A stretch of 41,348 bases of DNA, taken from Prolixibacteraceae bacterium. Lineage in GTDB: Bacteria; Bacteroidota; Bacteroidia; Bacteroidales; Prolixibacteraceae. Location of the stretch: positions 1-41,348 of the forward strand of contig JAQICD010000226.1 of the NCBI GenBank assembly GCA_027858715.1. The letters run 5' to 3'. The notes below the pieces were generated by a model. That model did no database searches. It was not told where the DNA came from and was given only the letters and a program-made list of their open reading frames with translations. Of this stretch, positions 21,401-30,797 are shown in pieces (position 1 is the first letter of the stretch; each line of letters starts with the position of its first letter). The position numbers were made by a program, and so were the translations under genes.

Positions 21401-21697
21401 TGACCCACCGCTAATGCGCATTATTCCACTTCGGGATATGTGATCTTGCCCACAAGCACCCGGTCTTGAAATTTTGTATCCCGCAGCCAAAAAGCACAAC
21501 CTGTCAGCGTCTGAATATGCTGGAAGAGCTTTGCAAACACTGCTCATCAAACTCAGGATTTTTAATCCTTTAAATTCAGCTATCCTGTTTATATTGTCCG
21601 TTTCTCAGAATAATGCTATCTTGCGAAGGTTGAGGAATATAGCGATAAAATAAAGTTTCACCCGCCACAAAATCATCATTTTAAACGATTACAAAAC
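21393..21697 (+). promoter_or_regulatory. Non-coding leader of the HTCS gene
   Basis: About 305 bp without a convincing gene. AGGATT-TTT-AATCCT at 21555-21569 is a small perfect hairpin followed by TTTAAATT. TATCTTGCG near 21615 weakly resembles a -7 element. The first half is more GC-rich than the second, but no frame stays open with a protein-like translation. Confidence 0.3.
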
Positions 21698-24600
21698 ATG
21701 CACCGGATAATCTTTGCACTGATAATTATAGGATTAGCATTAAATGCATTTTCACAACGCAATCTCGATTTCGAAAGCCTGGCTATGGAAGATGGGTTTT
21801 CGAGCAGCAAAGCGAATGTCATCCTACAGGATAAAAAGGGATTTATCTGGATTGGAACATGGAACGGACTTAACCGTTATGATGGTTACCAAAGCGAAAT
21901 TTTCAGACCCAACTACCACGACTCAACCACCCTAAGCAATCGCGAGGTTGTCGATTTAATTGAAGACCATAACGGAAACATTTGGGTAGGTACGTCGTCG
22001 GGGCTCAACTGCCTCAACCCCGAAACACTCGAAATTGAACAGTTCGAATTTGAGAACCGGATCATCTCACTTTACGAAGACAAAAATCATTTTATATGGG
22101 TAGGCACCTGGAATGGTGGCCTTTACAGGCTCGATCCGCAAACCGGACAAAAAGACCACTTCCTGGTTAACGAAATAATAAGTGACATACACGAAGATAC
22201 CCACAACAACCTTTGGGTGGCCACTTATTACGGATTAATCAACTTCGACCGCAACAACGGCAGTTTTATTCGCTATCTGCCCTCTGCTTCCAAAAACTCA
22301 ATAAGCCATTCAACTGTTACGAATATTGCCGAATCGTCAAATGGTGATTTATGGATAGGAACCTGGGGCGGTGGATTAAATAAACTTTCAGTTCACCCCA
22401 ATAAAGATAGTCTTCGCTTTACGCACTACATGGCAAAAAGCGTCGAAGGTTCGCTAACAGATAATGTGGTTTATCGTTTATATTTCGACCAATTCGATAA
22501 TCTTTGGATTGGAACATGGAACGACGGCCTGAGCCTGCTCGAACCCGAACAGCAAAACCAGAAACCAGGCGAGGCAATTTTCCACACCCATAAAAGTGAT
22601 TTAAGCGACCCATTCAGCCTGTCGGGCAACAACATTACAGCTTTGCATGTCGATAGGTCGGGAATTTTATGGGTAGGCAGCTCAAAAATTGACCGTGCAA
22701 ACATAAAAAACACAGGCGTAATCCGCTATAAAACAAACCGGATTATCGACGGTATAAACATCGAAAGTGCCGTACGGGCTTTCGATGAACAGGATGATAA
22801 ATTGTGGGTAGGAACTTACCCCGGCCTAAAGCTATATGAAAAAAATAACGAAAGATTTCGCTTCGTTAAAAACATCGACAACATTTCGTATAGCCACAAT
22901 GGATACGATTATACAGCAACCTCAATCATGTCGATTGCCAACACAAACCAAGGCTTGTGGGTGGGAACCGAAGATGCCGGACTGATACTATTCACAGGTG
23001 ATCCCAACGATTATGGTTCACACAACAACTTTTATTACCTTAATTATTCAACTTCGCCTGCAATACCCGGCGAAAAAATAACCAACATTGTTCAATCGAG
23101 AAAAAATCCAGATGTATTGTGGTGTGGAACCATGCAAAGCGGTTTCTTTAAACTCACTTACAATAATGGAAAGGCAGAGGTAGAAACTTACCCCGTAGGA
23201 AAAAGCAAAGAAGCATACAGCGATTACAACATACGCGATATTCATGAAGATTCAGAAGGATATGTGTGGATTGGTACTCAAAACGGTCTTAACCGTTTTG
23301 ACCCTGAAACTAAAACATTTCAAAAATATTTCTATTCAGCACACGATATCACTTCGCTTAACGACAATGTGATTAACGTAATACACGAAAGTGAAAATGG
23401 CGATTTATGGATAGGAACAAATGCCGGATTAAACAAAAAACAACAACGCCTCGACCACAACGGATCTGTAGAAATATTATTCAAGGGTTTCCCAAAAGTT
23501 GAACACATTGGCAATGAGATTATCCTTAGCATACTCGAAGACGATTCAACGCAATTGTGGCTTGGCTTTTTCAAAGGTGTTGCACAATTCAATGCTGAAA
23601 AAGAAACAATTGTAAAAGAATATTTCACCAACGAATTTCAAAATGTAAACATCCACCGTGGCGCATCTCTGAAAACGACCAATGGCATTTTCATATTTGG
23701 TGGTACCTTTGGCTTCCTTTCATTCAAACCCGAAAGTCTTTTCAAAACATCGATGCCACCCGAAGTGTCTCTTACCGACATACATATATTTAACGAAAGC
23801 ATAGGTATGAAAAACGGTAAAAAGCGATACGGTTTAAAAAAGTCGGTGCCATACACCTCATCACTCAATCTTTCGCATAACGACAATGTAGTATCCTTTG
23901 CCTTTTCAGCCCTCAATTTTAAAAATCCCAAAAAAAACACCTATGCATATTATCTCGAAGGTTTCGATAAACAATGGAACAATGTAGGTACACGTAATAC
24001 GGCCATTTATACGAGCATACCGCATGGCGATTACACCTTTTGGGTTAAAGCAGCCAACAGCGACGGTGTATGGAGCGAAGAAACAGCTTTGCTCAAATTG
24101 ACAATAACTCCTCCCTGGTGGAAAACATGGTGGGCTTATATCATTTATATTATACTGTTTTTTGGGTTGTTGTACTTTTTTAAAGAATACTCCATTATCG
24201 ACGTTAAAGAAAAAAGCCGAATTAAACTGGAAAATTTACATAGCGAAGAAAGACAAAGACTAAACGAACTTAAAGCTCAATTTTTCACCGACATTACTCA
24301 TGAATTACGAACACCACTTACATTAATACTTGGTCCGGCTAAAGAACTGGCCACCGAAAAAAATCTTACCGAAACAGCCACAAAACAGGTAAGTCTGATT
24401 CAACGCAATGCACACAAGCTAATGAGGCTCGTAAATCAGCTAATGGAATTTCGTAAAATTGAAAAAGAAAAAATGGATGTCTATATCCAGCAATGCAACT
24501 TATCCCAGCTAATAGAAGGTATTTACGAATCGTTCAAGCAAATGGCAGAAAGCCGGAACATTGAGTTTAAAACACTTTATCCACATGAAGAAATTGTGGC

Positions 24601-25813
24601 TTATATCGACCCCAACAAGTTTGAAAAAATAATATACAACCTGGTACTTAATGCCTTCAAATATTCCGACGACAACAGCCAGATTAGCATTAAAGCAGCC
24701 CTCGAAAGCAACGATAGTGGAAATGAAATGTTAGTGGTTGAAATTGAAGATACCGGCATTGGTATTTCCGAAGAACACCAGCAAAAGATTTTTGAACGTT
24801 TTTTCCAGGTGCATCATAAACGCACCCAAAACACCGGTGGCATTGGACTTTATATCTCCAAGTCGCTTACAGAACAACATGGTGGCACTATTACGGTTGA
24901 CAGCGAACTCGGTAAGGGCAGCTGCTTCAGGGTGTGTATTCCTGTAAAATCGACGCTTGGCGAAACAGACGAAAATGAAGGCAGTACAAGCGACGTAACA
25001 GCACCAAACAACATTGCCAGCAGCGAACAACTAACCGTAAGCAACGAAACAAACCCCAAACTGCCTTCGGTTCTAATCGTTGAAGACGATCTCGACTTAA
25101 ACGAGTTCCTGGTTACCGGCCTCTCATGTAACTTTAAAGTTTATGCAACCTACAATGGCAAAGAAGCTCTTGAGCTTGCCCAAAAAGTAAACCCCGATAT
25201 TATAGTCACCGATATTATGATGCCAGTTATGGACGGGTTTGAACTCTGCAAAACAGCACGAAAAGACCTATCAACCTCACACATCCCAGTTGTTTTTCTT
25301 ACGGCCAAAACAATGCACGAAGACGAAATTGAAGGCTTGAAAATGGGTGCTGTCGATTACGTGTACAAACCTTTCAGTCTCGAATCGTTGAAACTTAAAA
25401 TTCAAAACATCCTCGATAACCGGCAACAAATACACAAAAGAATCTATTCTGAACAAATTCTCGAACCCGAAAAAATTGAACTTACTTCACTCGACGAGAA
25501 ATTTCTGAATGATGCCGTTGAGGCTGTGAACAAAAACCTCGACAATTCAACATTCGATGTCGAAAAATTTAGTCATGAAATTGGCATCAGCCCCAACCAG
25601 GCTTACCGAAAAATTAAAGCTTTAACCGGTCAAACGGCTAAAGAATTTATCCGGAACCAACGGCTCAAAGTAGCGGCATCGTTACTAAAACAGAAGAAAC
25701 GTTCAATTTCTGAAGTTATTTATATGGTTGGATTCTCAAGCCCTTCGTATTTTACCCGATGCTTTAAAGATTATTACGGCTGTACGCCCAAAGAATACAT
25801 CGATAAGAATTAA
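21698..25813 (+). CDS. Hybrid two-component system sensor/regulator (HTCS) of the PUL
   Basis: The protein has 1371 residues. A signal peptide (ends LNAFSQ) is followed by about 13 Reg_prop repeats of the type GFIWIGTWNGLNRYD, which build two periplasmic beta-propellers up to about residue 740, then a Y_Y_Y domain and one membrane segment (about 810-835). The kinase part has HisKA with DITHELRTPLTLILGP (phospho-acceptor His868) and HATPase_c (NLVLNAFKYSDD, DTGIGISEEHQQKIFERFFQ, GGIGLYISKSL). The receiver domain carries IIVTDIMMPVMDG with Asp1172, and a C-terminal AraC HTH follows (ISEVIYMVGFSSPSYFTRCFK). It senses an oligosaccharide in the periplasm and activates PUL genes. All catalytic motifs are intact, which supports an active locus. 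Confidence 0.96.
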   Translation: MHRIIFALIIIGLALNAFSQRNLDFESLAMEDGFSSSKANVILQDKKGFIWIGTWNGLNRYDGYQSEIFRPNYHDSTTLSNREVVDLIEDHNGNIWVGTSSGLNCLNPETLEIEQFEFENRIISLYEDKNHFIWVGTWNGGLYRLDPQTGQKDHFLVNEIISDIHEDTHNNLWVATYYGLINFDRNNGSFIRYLPSASKNSISHSTVTNIAESSNGDLWIGTWGGGLNKLSVHPNKDSLRFTHYMAKSVEGSLTDNVVYRLYFDQFDNLWIGTWNDGLSLLEPEQQNQKPGEAIFHTHKSDLSDPFSLSGNNITALHVDRSGILWVGSSKIDRANIKNTGVIRYKTNRIIDGINIESAVRAFDEQDDKLWVGTYPGLKLYEKNNERFRFVKNIDNISYSHNGYDYTATSIMSIANTNQGLWVGTEDAGLILFTGDPNDYGSHNNFYYLNYSTSPAIPGEKITNIVQSRKNPDVLWCGTMQSGFFKLTYNNGKAEVETYPVGKSKEAYSDYNIRDIHEDSEGYVWIGTQNGLNRFDPETKTFQKYFYSAHDITSLNDNVINVIHESENGDLWIGTNAGLNKKQQRLDHNGSVEILFKGFPKVEHIGNEIILSILEDDSTQLWLGFFKGVAQFNAEKETIVKEYFTNEFQNVNIHRGASLKTTNGIFIFGGTFGFLSFKPESLFKTSMPPEVSLTDIHIFNESIGMKNGKKRYGLKKSVPYTSSLNLSHNDNVVSFAFSALNFKNPKKNTYAYYLEGFDKQWNNVGTRNTAIYTSIPHGDYTFWVKAANSDGVWSEETALLKLTITPPWWKTWWAYIIYIILFFGLLYFFKEYSIIDVKEKSRIKLENLHSEERQRLNELKAQFFTDITHELRTPLTLILGPAKELATEKNLTETATKQVSLIQRNAHKLMRLVNQLMEFRKIEKEKMDVYIQQCNLSQLIEGIYESFKQMAESRNIEFKTLYPHEEIVAYIDPNKFEKIIYNLVLNAFKYSDDNSQISIKAALESNDSGNEMLVVEIEDTGIGISEEHQQKIFERFFQVHHKRTQNTGGIGLYISKSLTEQHGGTITVDSELGKGSCFRVCIPVKSTLGETDENEGSTSDVTAPNNIASSEQLTVSNETNPKLPSVLIVEDDLDLNEFLVTGLSCNFKVYATYNGKEALELAQKVNPDIIVTDIMMPVMDGFELCKTARKDLSTSHIPVVFLTAKTMHEDEIEGLKMGAVDYVYKPFSLESLKLKIQNILDNRQQIHKRIYSEQILEPEKIELTSLDEKFLNDAVEAVNKNLDNSTFDVEKFSHEIGISPNQAYRKIKALTGQTAKEFIRNQRLKVAASLLKQKKRSISEVIYMVGFSSPSYFTRCFKDYYGCTPKEYIDKN

Positions 25814-25821
25814 AACCTTTA

Positions 25822-25851
25822 GCTAAAACCCCTATTGGCATGGGCTTTAGC
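25822..25851 (+). terminator. Imperfect hairpin after the HTCS gene
   Basis: GCTAAAACCC pairs with GGGCTTTAGC with one A:C mismatch. A T-run (TTTTTT) follows about 13 bp later. It lies 9 bp after the HTCS stop. Confidence 0.45.
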
Positions 25852-25916
25852 ACAATTCATAATGTTTTTTAAATCAATCGCTTGCTTTTTTAAAAAATCT
25901 CTTTACATTTGCACTG

Positions 25917-25924
25917 TACTAGTA
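25917..25924. promoter_or_regulatory. Palindrome TACTAGTA before the ABC/GntR operon
   Basis: A perfect 8-bp palindrome lies 25 bp before the ABC ATPase start, inside TGTACTAGTATCC. YtrA-type GntR repressors usually control their own ABC operon, so this is a candidate operator. The site is short and unproven. Confidence 0.3.
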
Positions 25925-25949
25925 TCCTATAACACTATAAGATAAAACC

Positions 25950-26762
25950 ATGATTGAAATCACAAACCTGAATTTTAAGTATGGGAAGCAGGCCAATCTG
26001 TTCGATGGGCTGTCGCTTTCGGAAAAAGCAGGAAACATTGTGGGTTTGTTGGGCAAAAACGGGGCAGGCAAATCGACCCTGTTAAAATTAATGACCGGCA
26101 TGCTGACTGCACCAAAAGCCTCCATCGAAATTATGGGCGAAACACCCTTCGACCGCCTTCCCCGGTTTTTAAAAGAAGTATATTTTGTACCCGAAGAGTA
26201 TGAACTACCAGCCTCAAAAATCGGCGAGTTTGTTAAAGCCCACGCCCATTTCTACCCACGTTTCGACAGCGAAAAGCTGTATCAAATTCTTATCGATTTT
26301 GAGTTGAACACGAAAAACAGCTTGTCGAAATTATCATACGGGCAGCGCAAAAAGTTTATGATTGCCTTTGCGCTTTCGACCAATTGCAAGCTCCTGATAT
26401 TTGACGAACCAACAAACGGGTTAGATATCCCGTCGAAAGCCATTTTTCGTAAAGTAGTTGCTGCCTCGCTTGGCGAAGATCAACTGGTTGTAATTTCGAC
26501 CCACCAGGTAAAAGACGTGGAAAACCTGATTGACACGCTTTTGATACTAGATTGCGGTCAAATTAAAATGCACCGTACTATTTGGGATATTGCCGAAAAA
26601 TATGCTTTTATAACTGTTAGTCAGCTCTCAGAGGGCGAAACACTCTATTCGGAAGTAGCTCCGGGTGGTTACAAGGTTATAAAAGAAGCTCAAGCTGCCA
26701 GTACAACTATCGACATGGAACTGCTATTCAACGCTGTAGTAAATGGTGTTAACCTAAAATGA
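25950..26762 (+). CDS. ABC transporter ATP-binding protein (YtrB-like)
   Basis: This 270-residue cytosolic ATPase shows Walker A GKNGAGKST (35-43), signature LSYGQRKK (128-135), Walker B LLIFDEPTNGLD (148-159) and an H-loop in VISTHQVKD. The short signature and the C-terminal 60-residue extension fit the CcmA/YtrB group of drug or antibiotic exporters. It is the first gene of an operon with a six-helix permease, a GntR regulator and a membrane-anchored beta protein. The YtrABC-type context suggests a response to cell-envelope stress, but the substrate is not known. Confidence 0.9.
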   Translation: MIEITNLNFKYGKQANLFDGLSLSEKAGNIVGLLGKNGAGKSTLLKLMTGMLTAPKASIEIMGETPFDRLPRFLKEVYFVPEEYELPASKIGEFVKAHAHFYPRFDSEKLYQILIDFELNTKNSLSKLSYGQRKKFMIAFALSTNCKLLIFDEPTNGLDIPSKAIFRKVVAASLGEDQLVVISTHQVKDVENLIDTLLILDCGQIKMHRTIWDIAEKYAFITVSQLSEGETLYSEVAPGGYKVIKEAQAASTTIDMELLFNAVVNGVNLK

Positions 26763-26769
26763 AACCAAA

Positions 26770-27573
26770 ATGAAACCAAATCAGATATTTAATATTAAAC
26801 GATTCGGGAAATACGCAAATTGCTCTTTGATATCGAATTACAGGCAAACAATACTATTTTGGGGTGCAATATGGTTCGCCATTTTTGCCTTCACCTTGTT
26901 AGATATAAGAAATCCACACTCATATTGGAATCATGATGGCTGGATACCTCTGTTCTTAGTAGTGTTTTATATTAGCGGATTATTATACACCGGCTTTGCT
27001 TTTCCTTCGTTTCGCAACAAAAAACGAACCCTTACCGAACTAATGATTCCGGTATCGGCCTTCGAACGTTTGCTTTACGAGTTCGTTGAAAAAATACTTG
27101 TTTTTATCATTCTATACCCAGCGATCTTTTATATATCAAGCAGTATGGCTGTAGGTATTCGCAATGCTATTCCCTTTGGAGCGGTTCATACCGAAGTAAA
27201 CGGATTAACGACCTTCCCCTTCGAAACCATTTCGTTCGAAAAGCTTACAGCGAATTTAGAGCCCGGGCTTTTCGTTATGTTGCTCATTCTGTCGGTATTG
27301 GGATTTGTAGTAGCATTTGCAGGGGCAGCTACCTTCCGGAAACTGCCGCTTATTAAAACAATTGTTGTTGTGGGCTTGCTATTCCTCACAGGCATCGGCT
27401 ACGTCTATTTGTTATCTGAAAAGTTAAAGTTTCGCCATCCATGGATCGAACTCACTGAGCATAATATAACTGAACAACAAGGATTCATGATTGGTACAAC
27501 TGTATTTGCTATTATTACCCTCGTCGCCCTGGCTTTCACCTATTTCAAACTAAAAGAAAAGGAGGCTTCCTAA
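26770..27573 (+). CDS. ABC transporter membrane subunit
   Basis: The protein has 267 residues and about six hydrophobic segments: around WGAIWFAIFAFTLLDI, FLVVFYISGLLYTGFAF, ILVFIILYPAIFYI, MLLILSVLGFVVAFAG, VVVGLLFLTGIGYVY and GTTVFAIITLVALAFTY. It lies 7 bp after the ATPase and its stop shares one base with the start of the GntR gene (TAATG). It is the likely permease partner of the ATPase. No family name is certain from sequence alone. Confidence 0.8.
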   Translation: MKPNQIFNIKRFGKYANCSLISNYRQTILFWGAIWFAIFAFTLLDIRNPHSYWNHDGWIPLFLVVFYISGLLYTGFAFPSFRNKKRTLTELMIPVSAFERLLYEFVEKILVFIILYPAIFYISSSMAVGIRNAIPFGAVHTEVNGLTTFPFETISFEKLTANLEPGLFVMLLILSVLGFVVAFAGAATFRKLPLIKTIVVVGLLFLTGIGYVYLLSEKLKFRHPWIELTEHNITEQQGFMIGTTVFAIITLVALAFTYFKLKEKEAS

Positions 27574-27947
27574 TGGAATTTAAAGACCCGAAAGGCATTT
27601 TTCAGCAAATTGCCGACAATATATGCGATAAAATAATTTCGGGAGAATTCCCGGCCGGAAGCAAAATCCCCTCGGTGCGCGAACAAGCTGCCACAGTGGG
27701 AGTTAATCAAAACACCATAATGCGAACCTATATGGAACTACAACGCGAGAATATCATCAGCAACCAGCGCGGCATCGGCTTTTTCGTAACCGATAATGCA
27801 CAACAACAGATTATAAACATGCGCAAAAAAGAGTTTTTCGACATGCAGTTGCCCGAGTTTATCAAACAAGTAAAACTGCTAAACCTGACAAAAGAAGAAC
27901 TCAAACCATTGTTTGACCAATTAAATTTAAACCATGAGAACAAGTAA
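27573..27947 (+). CDS. GntR-family regulator, YtrA subfamily
   Basis: The protein has 124 residues. An N-terminal winged helix spans about 8-72 (IFQQIADNICDKIISGEFPAGSKIPSVRE in two parts, GVNQNTIMRTYMELQ, QRGIGFFVT), followed by only about 50 residues of helical tail. This short tail without an effector domain is the mark of the YtrA subfamily, whose genes sit with ABC transporters. It probably represses this operon. It is coupled to both neighbours: one shared base upstream and a 14-bp overlap downstream. Confidence 0.92.
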   Translation: MEFKDPKGIFQQIADNICDKIISGEFPAGSKIPSVREQAATVGVNQNTIMRTYMELQRENIISNQRGIGFFVTDNAQQQIINMRKKEFFDMQLPEFIKQVKLLNLTKEELKPLFDQLNLNHENK

Positions 27948-28590
27948 AACTATACTAATCGTTTTTCTGAGCCTGGTGGGACTTTTCTTGTTATCGCTGC
28001 TCATACAGGTCGATCCAAAAAAACAAAAGCCACAATTAGAAAAAAAAGCCATTGCCCTTCCGCCGTTCAAGCATTTGGTATTGCTCAATAGCAACAACGT
28101 TAAGCTAAAACAAGCAGAAACCGACTCCGCATGGGTTCTGGTCAAAGTAGATTCACTAGCTATTTTGCCAGAGTTCGTAATGAAAAGCGATACATTGGTG
28201 CTAACCTGGCCGCACAACGAAAACAACTGGAACAGAACCATTGCTTGCTCGGATTTGAAAACAATAAGCGTTGAAAATTCACAGGTAAATATCAATAACA
28301 TGCATGTCGATTCGCTGTCTTTTTTTGCGGTAAAAGGCAACATATTTTTAGAAGCTCCCCGGAACATGGATTATTTACAAATAAATTTGGAACAAAATTC
28401 GTTCATCAGGGTGGATGGACAGGGCATAAAAACCATCGAAGCAGAAGCATCGGAATCGAAAGCCGAAATATGGCTTTCTCAAACTGAAGCACTGAAAGCA
28501 CACCTTCGCAACCATTCGAACCTTAGCACCAACCAGGTACTCAAAACCGAGGTTGAAACCGATGCATCGAGCCGGTATTATTCAAGATAG
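27934..28590 (+). CDS. Membrane-anchored beta-rich protein of unknown function (GIN-domain-like)
   Basis: The protein has 218 residues. One N-terminal hydrophobic segment (about 6-25, ILIVFLSLVGLFLLSLLI) would place the rest in the periplasm. The remainder is made of short alternating strands (FKHLVLLNSNNVKLKQ, KTISVENSQVNINNMHVDSL, FIRVDGQGIKTIEAEASESKAEIWL), a pattern like the right-handed beta-helix GIN/DUF2807 head domain. The match is by pattern only. It starts inside the GntR gene (14-bp overlap), so translation is coupled to the regulator. A link to the ABC exporter is inferred from this coupling. Confidence 0.7.
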   Translation: MRTSKTILIVFLSLVGLFLLSLLIQVDPKKQKPQLEKKAIALPPFKHLVLLNSNNVKLKQAETDSAWVLVKVDSLAILPEFVMKSDTLVLTWPHNENNWNRTIACSDLKTISVENSQVNINNMHVDSLSFFAVKGNIFLEAPRNMDYLQINLEQNSFIRVDGQGIKTIEAEASESKAEIWLSQTEALKAHLRNHSNLSTNQVLKTEVETDASSRYYSR

Positions 28591-28708
28591 TTTTAAACTG
28601 CGTTCAAATTCAGGCAAAAAAAGCACTTCTGTCAAATTTATGACAGTAATTTTCTGGTTTATGAAAAAGCAAAGCTGCACTTTCGGGTAATTTCGTAGCT
28701 GGTAATAA

Positions 28709-28747
28709 AGCCGTATTCATCAAAATATGAATCACGGCTGCTTTTTT
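28709..28747 (+). terminator. Terminator after the ABC/GntR operon
   Basis: AGCCGTATTCAT pairs with ATGAATCACGGCT with one bulged C, followed by GC and six T residues. It lies about 120 bp after the operon and just before the GH43 start. Confidence 0.75.
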
Positions 28748-28769
28748 CAAACCTGTAAAATGAACCAAC

Positions 28770-29930
28770 ATGCGTATCAACAATCGTAACTTTACCTTTT
28801 CGACCTTACTTGTAATTATTGCTTTATCAATGGGGCTCTGTTCATGCCAGTCGCAAACCGCAATAATGCATTCGTCGTTTACGCCGGGCGAAATATGGCT
28901 CGACACCGACAGCGTGCACATCAACGCTCACGGGGGAGGCATTATATTCGACAATGGAAAATACTACTGGTTTGGCGAACACAAAACAGCAGGCCGCGGG
29001 GGCAACTCAGCACTGGTAGGCATTGGCTGTTACTCGTCGGACGACCTTTATAACTGGGAAAACGAAGGTATTGCACTCGCTTCGGCCAATGATCCCGACT
29101 CCGAAATTGTTAAAGGCTGCGTTATGGAACGCCCAAAAGTGATCTATAACGAAAAGACCGATACCTATGTACTATGGTTTCACCTGGAGCTAAAAGGACA
29201 AGGATATGCGGCAGCACGCACCGGGGTAGCCACCAGCAAAAATGTTACCGGCCCATACACTTACCTTGGATCGCACAGACCCAATGCCGGCCACTGGTCT
29301 ATAGAGCTACAGGGCAAAATGGACAATAAAGAATTTGCCAGCGACCTCGAATGGTGGACTCCCGACTGGAGAAAAGCTGTGAACGAAGGCTTGTTTGTAA
29401 AACGCGACTTTGAAAAAGGACAAATGTCGCGCGATATGACTCTTTTTGTTGATGATGACGGAAAAGCTTATCACATCCACTCATCAGAAGAAAACCTTAC
29501 CCTTCATATTTCTGAATTAAACGACGATTACACCGGATTCACCGGAAAATACACCCGTTTGTTCCCCGGCGGGCACAACGAAGCACCAGCCATATTTAAA
29601 CGAAATGGCAATTACTACCTGATAGCCTCGGGCTGTACCGGATGGGATCCAAATGCAGCACGCTCGGCGGTGGCAACTTCAATTTGGGGACCATGGGAAT
29701 CACTGGGTAATCCATGTATTGGAAAAGATGCCGAACTGACTTTCCACTCACAAAGTACTTATGTACTGCCAGTTCAGGGGAAAAAAGATGCATACATTTA
29801 CATGGGCGACCGCTGGCGTCCACGCAACCCCATTGATGGGCGCTACATTTGGTTACCCATTCGCTTCGAAAACGAAAAACCAGTTATCGAATGGCACGAT
29901 GAATGGGATTTAAACATTTTTGACAACTAA
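28770..29930 (+). CDS. GH43 lipoprotein resembling exo-beta-1,3-galactanase (GH43_24-like)
   Basis: The protein has 386 residues, with a lipoprotein signal ending MGLCSC (Cys26). It is a single five-bladed propeller. Motifs shared with exo-beta-1,3-galactanases of GH43 subfamily 24: INAHGGGIIFDNGKYYWFGE (51-70), GCYSSDDLYNWENEG, VMERPKVIYN with candidate catalytic Glu120, GPYTYLGSHRP, SRDMTLFVDDDGKAY and the pocket loop GGHNEAPAIFKRNG. Where most GH43 enzymes have the Asp base (DP motif), this one has HGGG. That loss is known in subfamily 24, whose enzymes use another mechanism. It would release galactose from beta-1,3-galactan chains at a membrane surface. The related subfamily 34 is an alternative. 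Confidence 0.82.
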   Translation: MRINNRNFTFSTLLVIIALSMGLCSCQSQTAIMHSSFTPGEIWLDTDSVHINAHGGGIIFDNGKYYWFGEHKTAGRGGNSALVGIGCYSSDDLYNWENEGIALASANDPDSEIVKGCVMERPKVIYNEKTDTYVLWFHLELKGQGYAAARTGVATSKNVTGPYTYLGSHRPNAGHWSIELQGKMDNKEFASDLEWWTPDWRKAVNEGLFVKRDFEKGQMSRDMTLFVDDDGKAYHIHSSEENLTLHISELNDDYTGFTGKYTRLFPGGHNEAPAIFKRNGNYYLIASGCTGWDPNAARSAVATSIWGPWESLGNPCIGKDAELTFHSQSTYVLPVQGKKDAYIYMGDRWRPRNPIDGRYIWLPIRFENEKPVIEWHDEWDLNIFDN

Positions 29931-29966
29931 GCACGAACAATTGATGCATTTCCTGCTTTTTCTCCT

Positions 29967-29974
29967 TAAATTTA
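29967..29974 (+). promoter_or_regulatory. Possible -7 element for ppk2
   Basis: TAAATTTA is one base from TAnnTTTG and lies 28 bp before the PPK2 start in a 71-bp gap. Confidence 0.35.
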
Positions 29975-30001
29975 TGCGTATGTAAATCTCAAAAACTGGC
30001 T

Positions 30002-30796
30002 ATGAGTAAATTGAGCAAAAAATTTTATGAGAGTGAACTGGATCGTTTGTACATCGAACTGGTTAAACTTCAGTCAACCATTAAACGCAAAGGATTAAAG
30101 GTAGTCGTACTTTTCGAAGGGCGCGATGCAGCCGGCAAAGGCGGCACTATAAAACGCTTAGCCGAAGCCCTCAATCCGCGTATTTGTAAAGTTGTGGCAC
30201 TGGGCGTGCCCACCGAACGCGAAAAATCGCAATGGTATTTTCAGCGCTATGTACAACATTTACCAGCCGACGGCGAGTTGGTTTTATTCGACCGAAGCTG
30301 GTACAACCGTGCAGGCGTTGAACGGGTAATGGGCTTTTGCAACGACGACGAATACTGGGAGTTTCTACGCTCGTGCCCCAATTTCGAACGCATGCTCATC
30401 CGTTCGGGTGTTATTCTTATAAAATATTGGTTCTCGGTAAGCGAAGAAGAACAGGAAAAACGCTTTCAGGACAGAATTAACGACCCCACAAAACGATGGA
30501 AGTTCAGCGACATGGATGTGGTATCGCGAATGAAGTGGGAGGAATACTCAAAAGCAAAAGACGAAATGTTTGGATACACCGACACCAAACAGTCGCCCTG
30601 GTATGTTGTTGACAGCGACGACAAGAAAAAAGCCCGGCTCAACTGTATCAGTCATTTGCTCACACTAATTCCTTACGACGATTACGTTCCCGAAAAAAAA
30701 GTACTGGAACCACGTCCGGTTACCAAAGGATATGTACGTACACCAATCGACGAGCAGACTTTTATACCCGATTTGTATGAAAACATAGACAATTAG
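30002..30796 (+). CDS. ppk2: Polyphosphate kinase 2
   Basis: PPK2 transfers phosphate between polyphosphate and nucleotides; short single-domain forms mostly make NTP or NDP from polyphosphate. The 264-residue length fits a single-domain enzyme. Walker A is GRDAAGKGG (40-48), Walker B is LVLFDRSWYNRAGVERVMGF (from 93) and the lid region is RINDPTKRWKFSDMD. KYWFSVSEEEQEKRF and SPWYVVDSDDKKKARLN are also typical. It appears monocistronic, and its stop lies one base from the stop of the convergent phosphoesterase gene. Confidence 0.93.
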   Translation: MSKLSKKFYESELDRLYIELVKLQSTIKRKGLKVVVLFEGRDAAGKGGTIKRLAEALNPRICKVVALGVPTEREKSQWYFQRYVQHLPADGELVLFDRSWYNRAGVERVMGFCNDDEYWEFLRSCPNFERMLIRSGVILIKYWFSVSEEEQEKRFQDRINDPTKRWKFSDMDVVSRMKWEEYSKAKDEMFGYTDTKQSPWYVVDSDDKKKARLNCISHLLTLIPYDDYVPEKKVLEPRPVTKGYVRTPIDEQTFIPDLYENIDN

Positions 30797-30797
30797 C

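Noticed and set aside
21362-21550. 62-codon minus-strand frame between GH2 and HTCS
   Set aside because: It reads through the GH2 terminator hairpin and has no recognisable domain.
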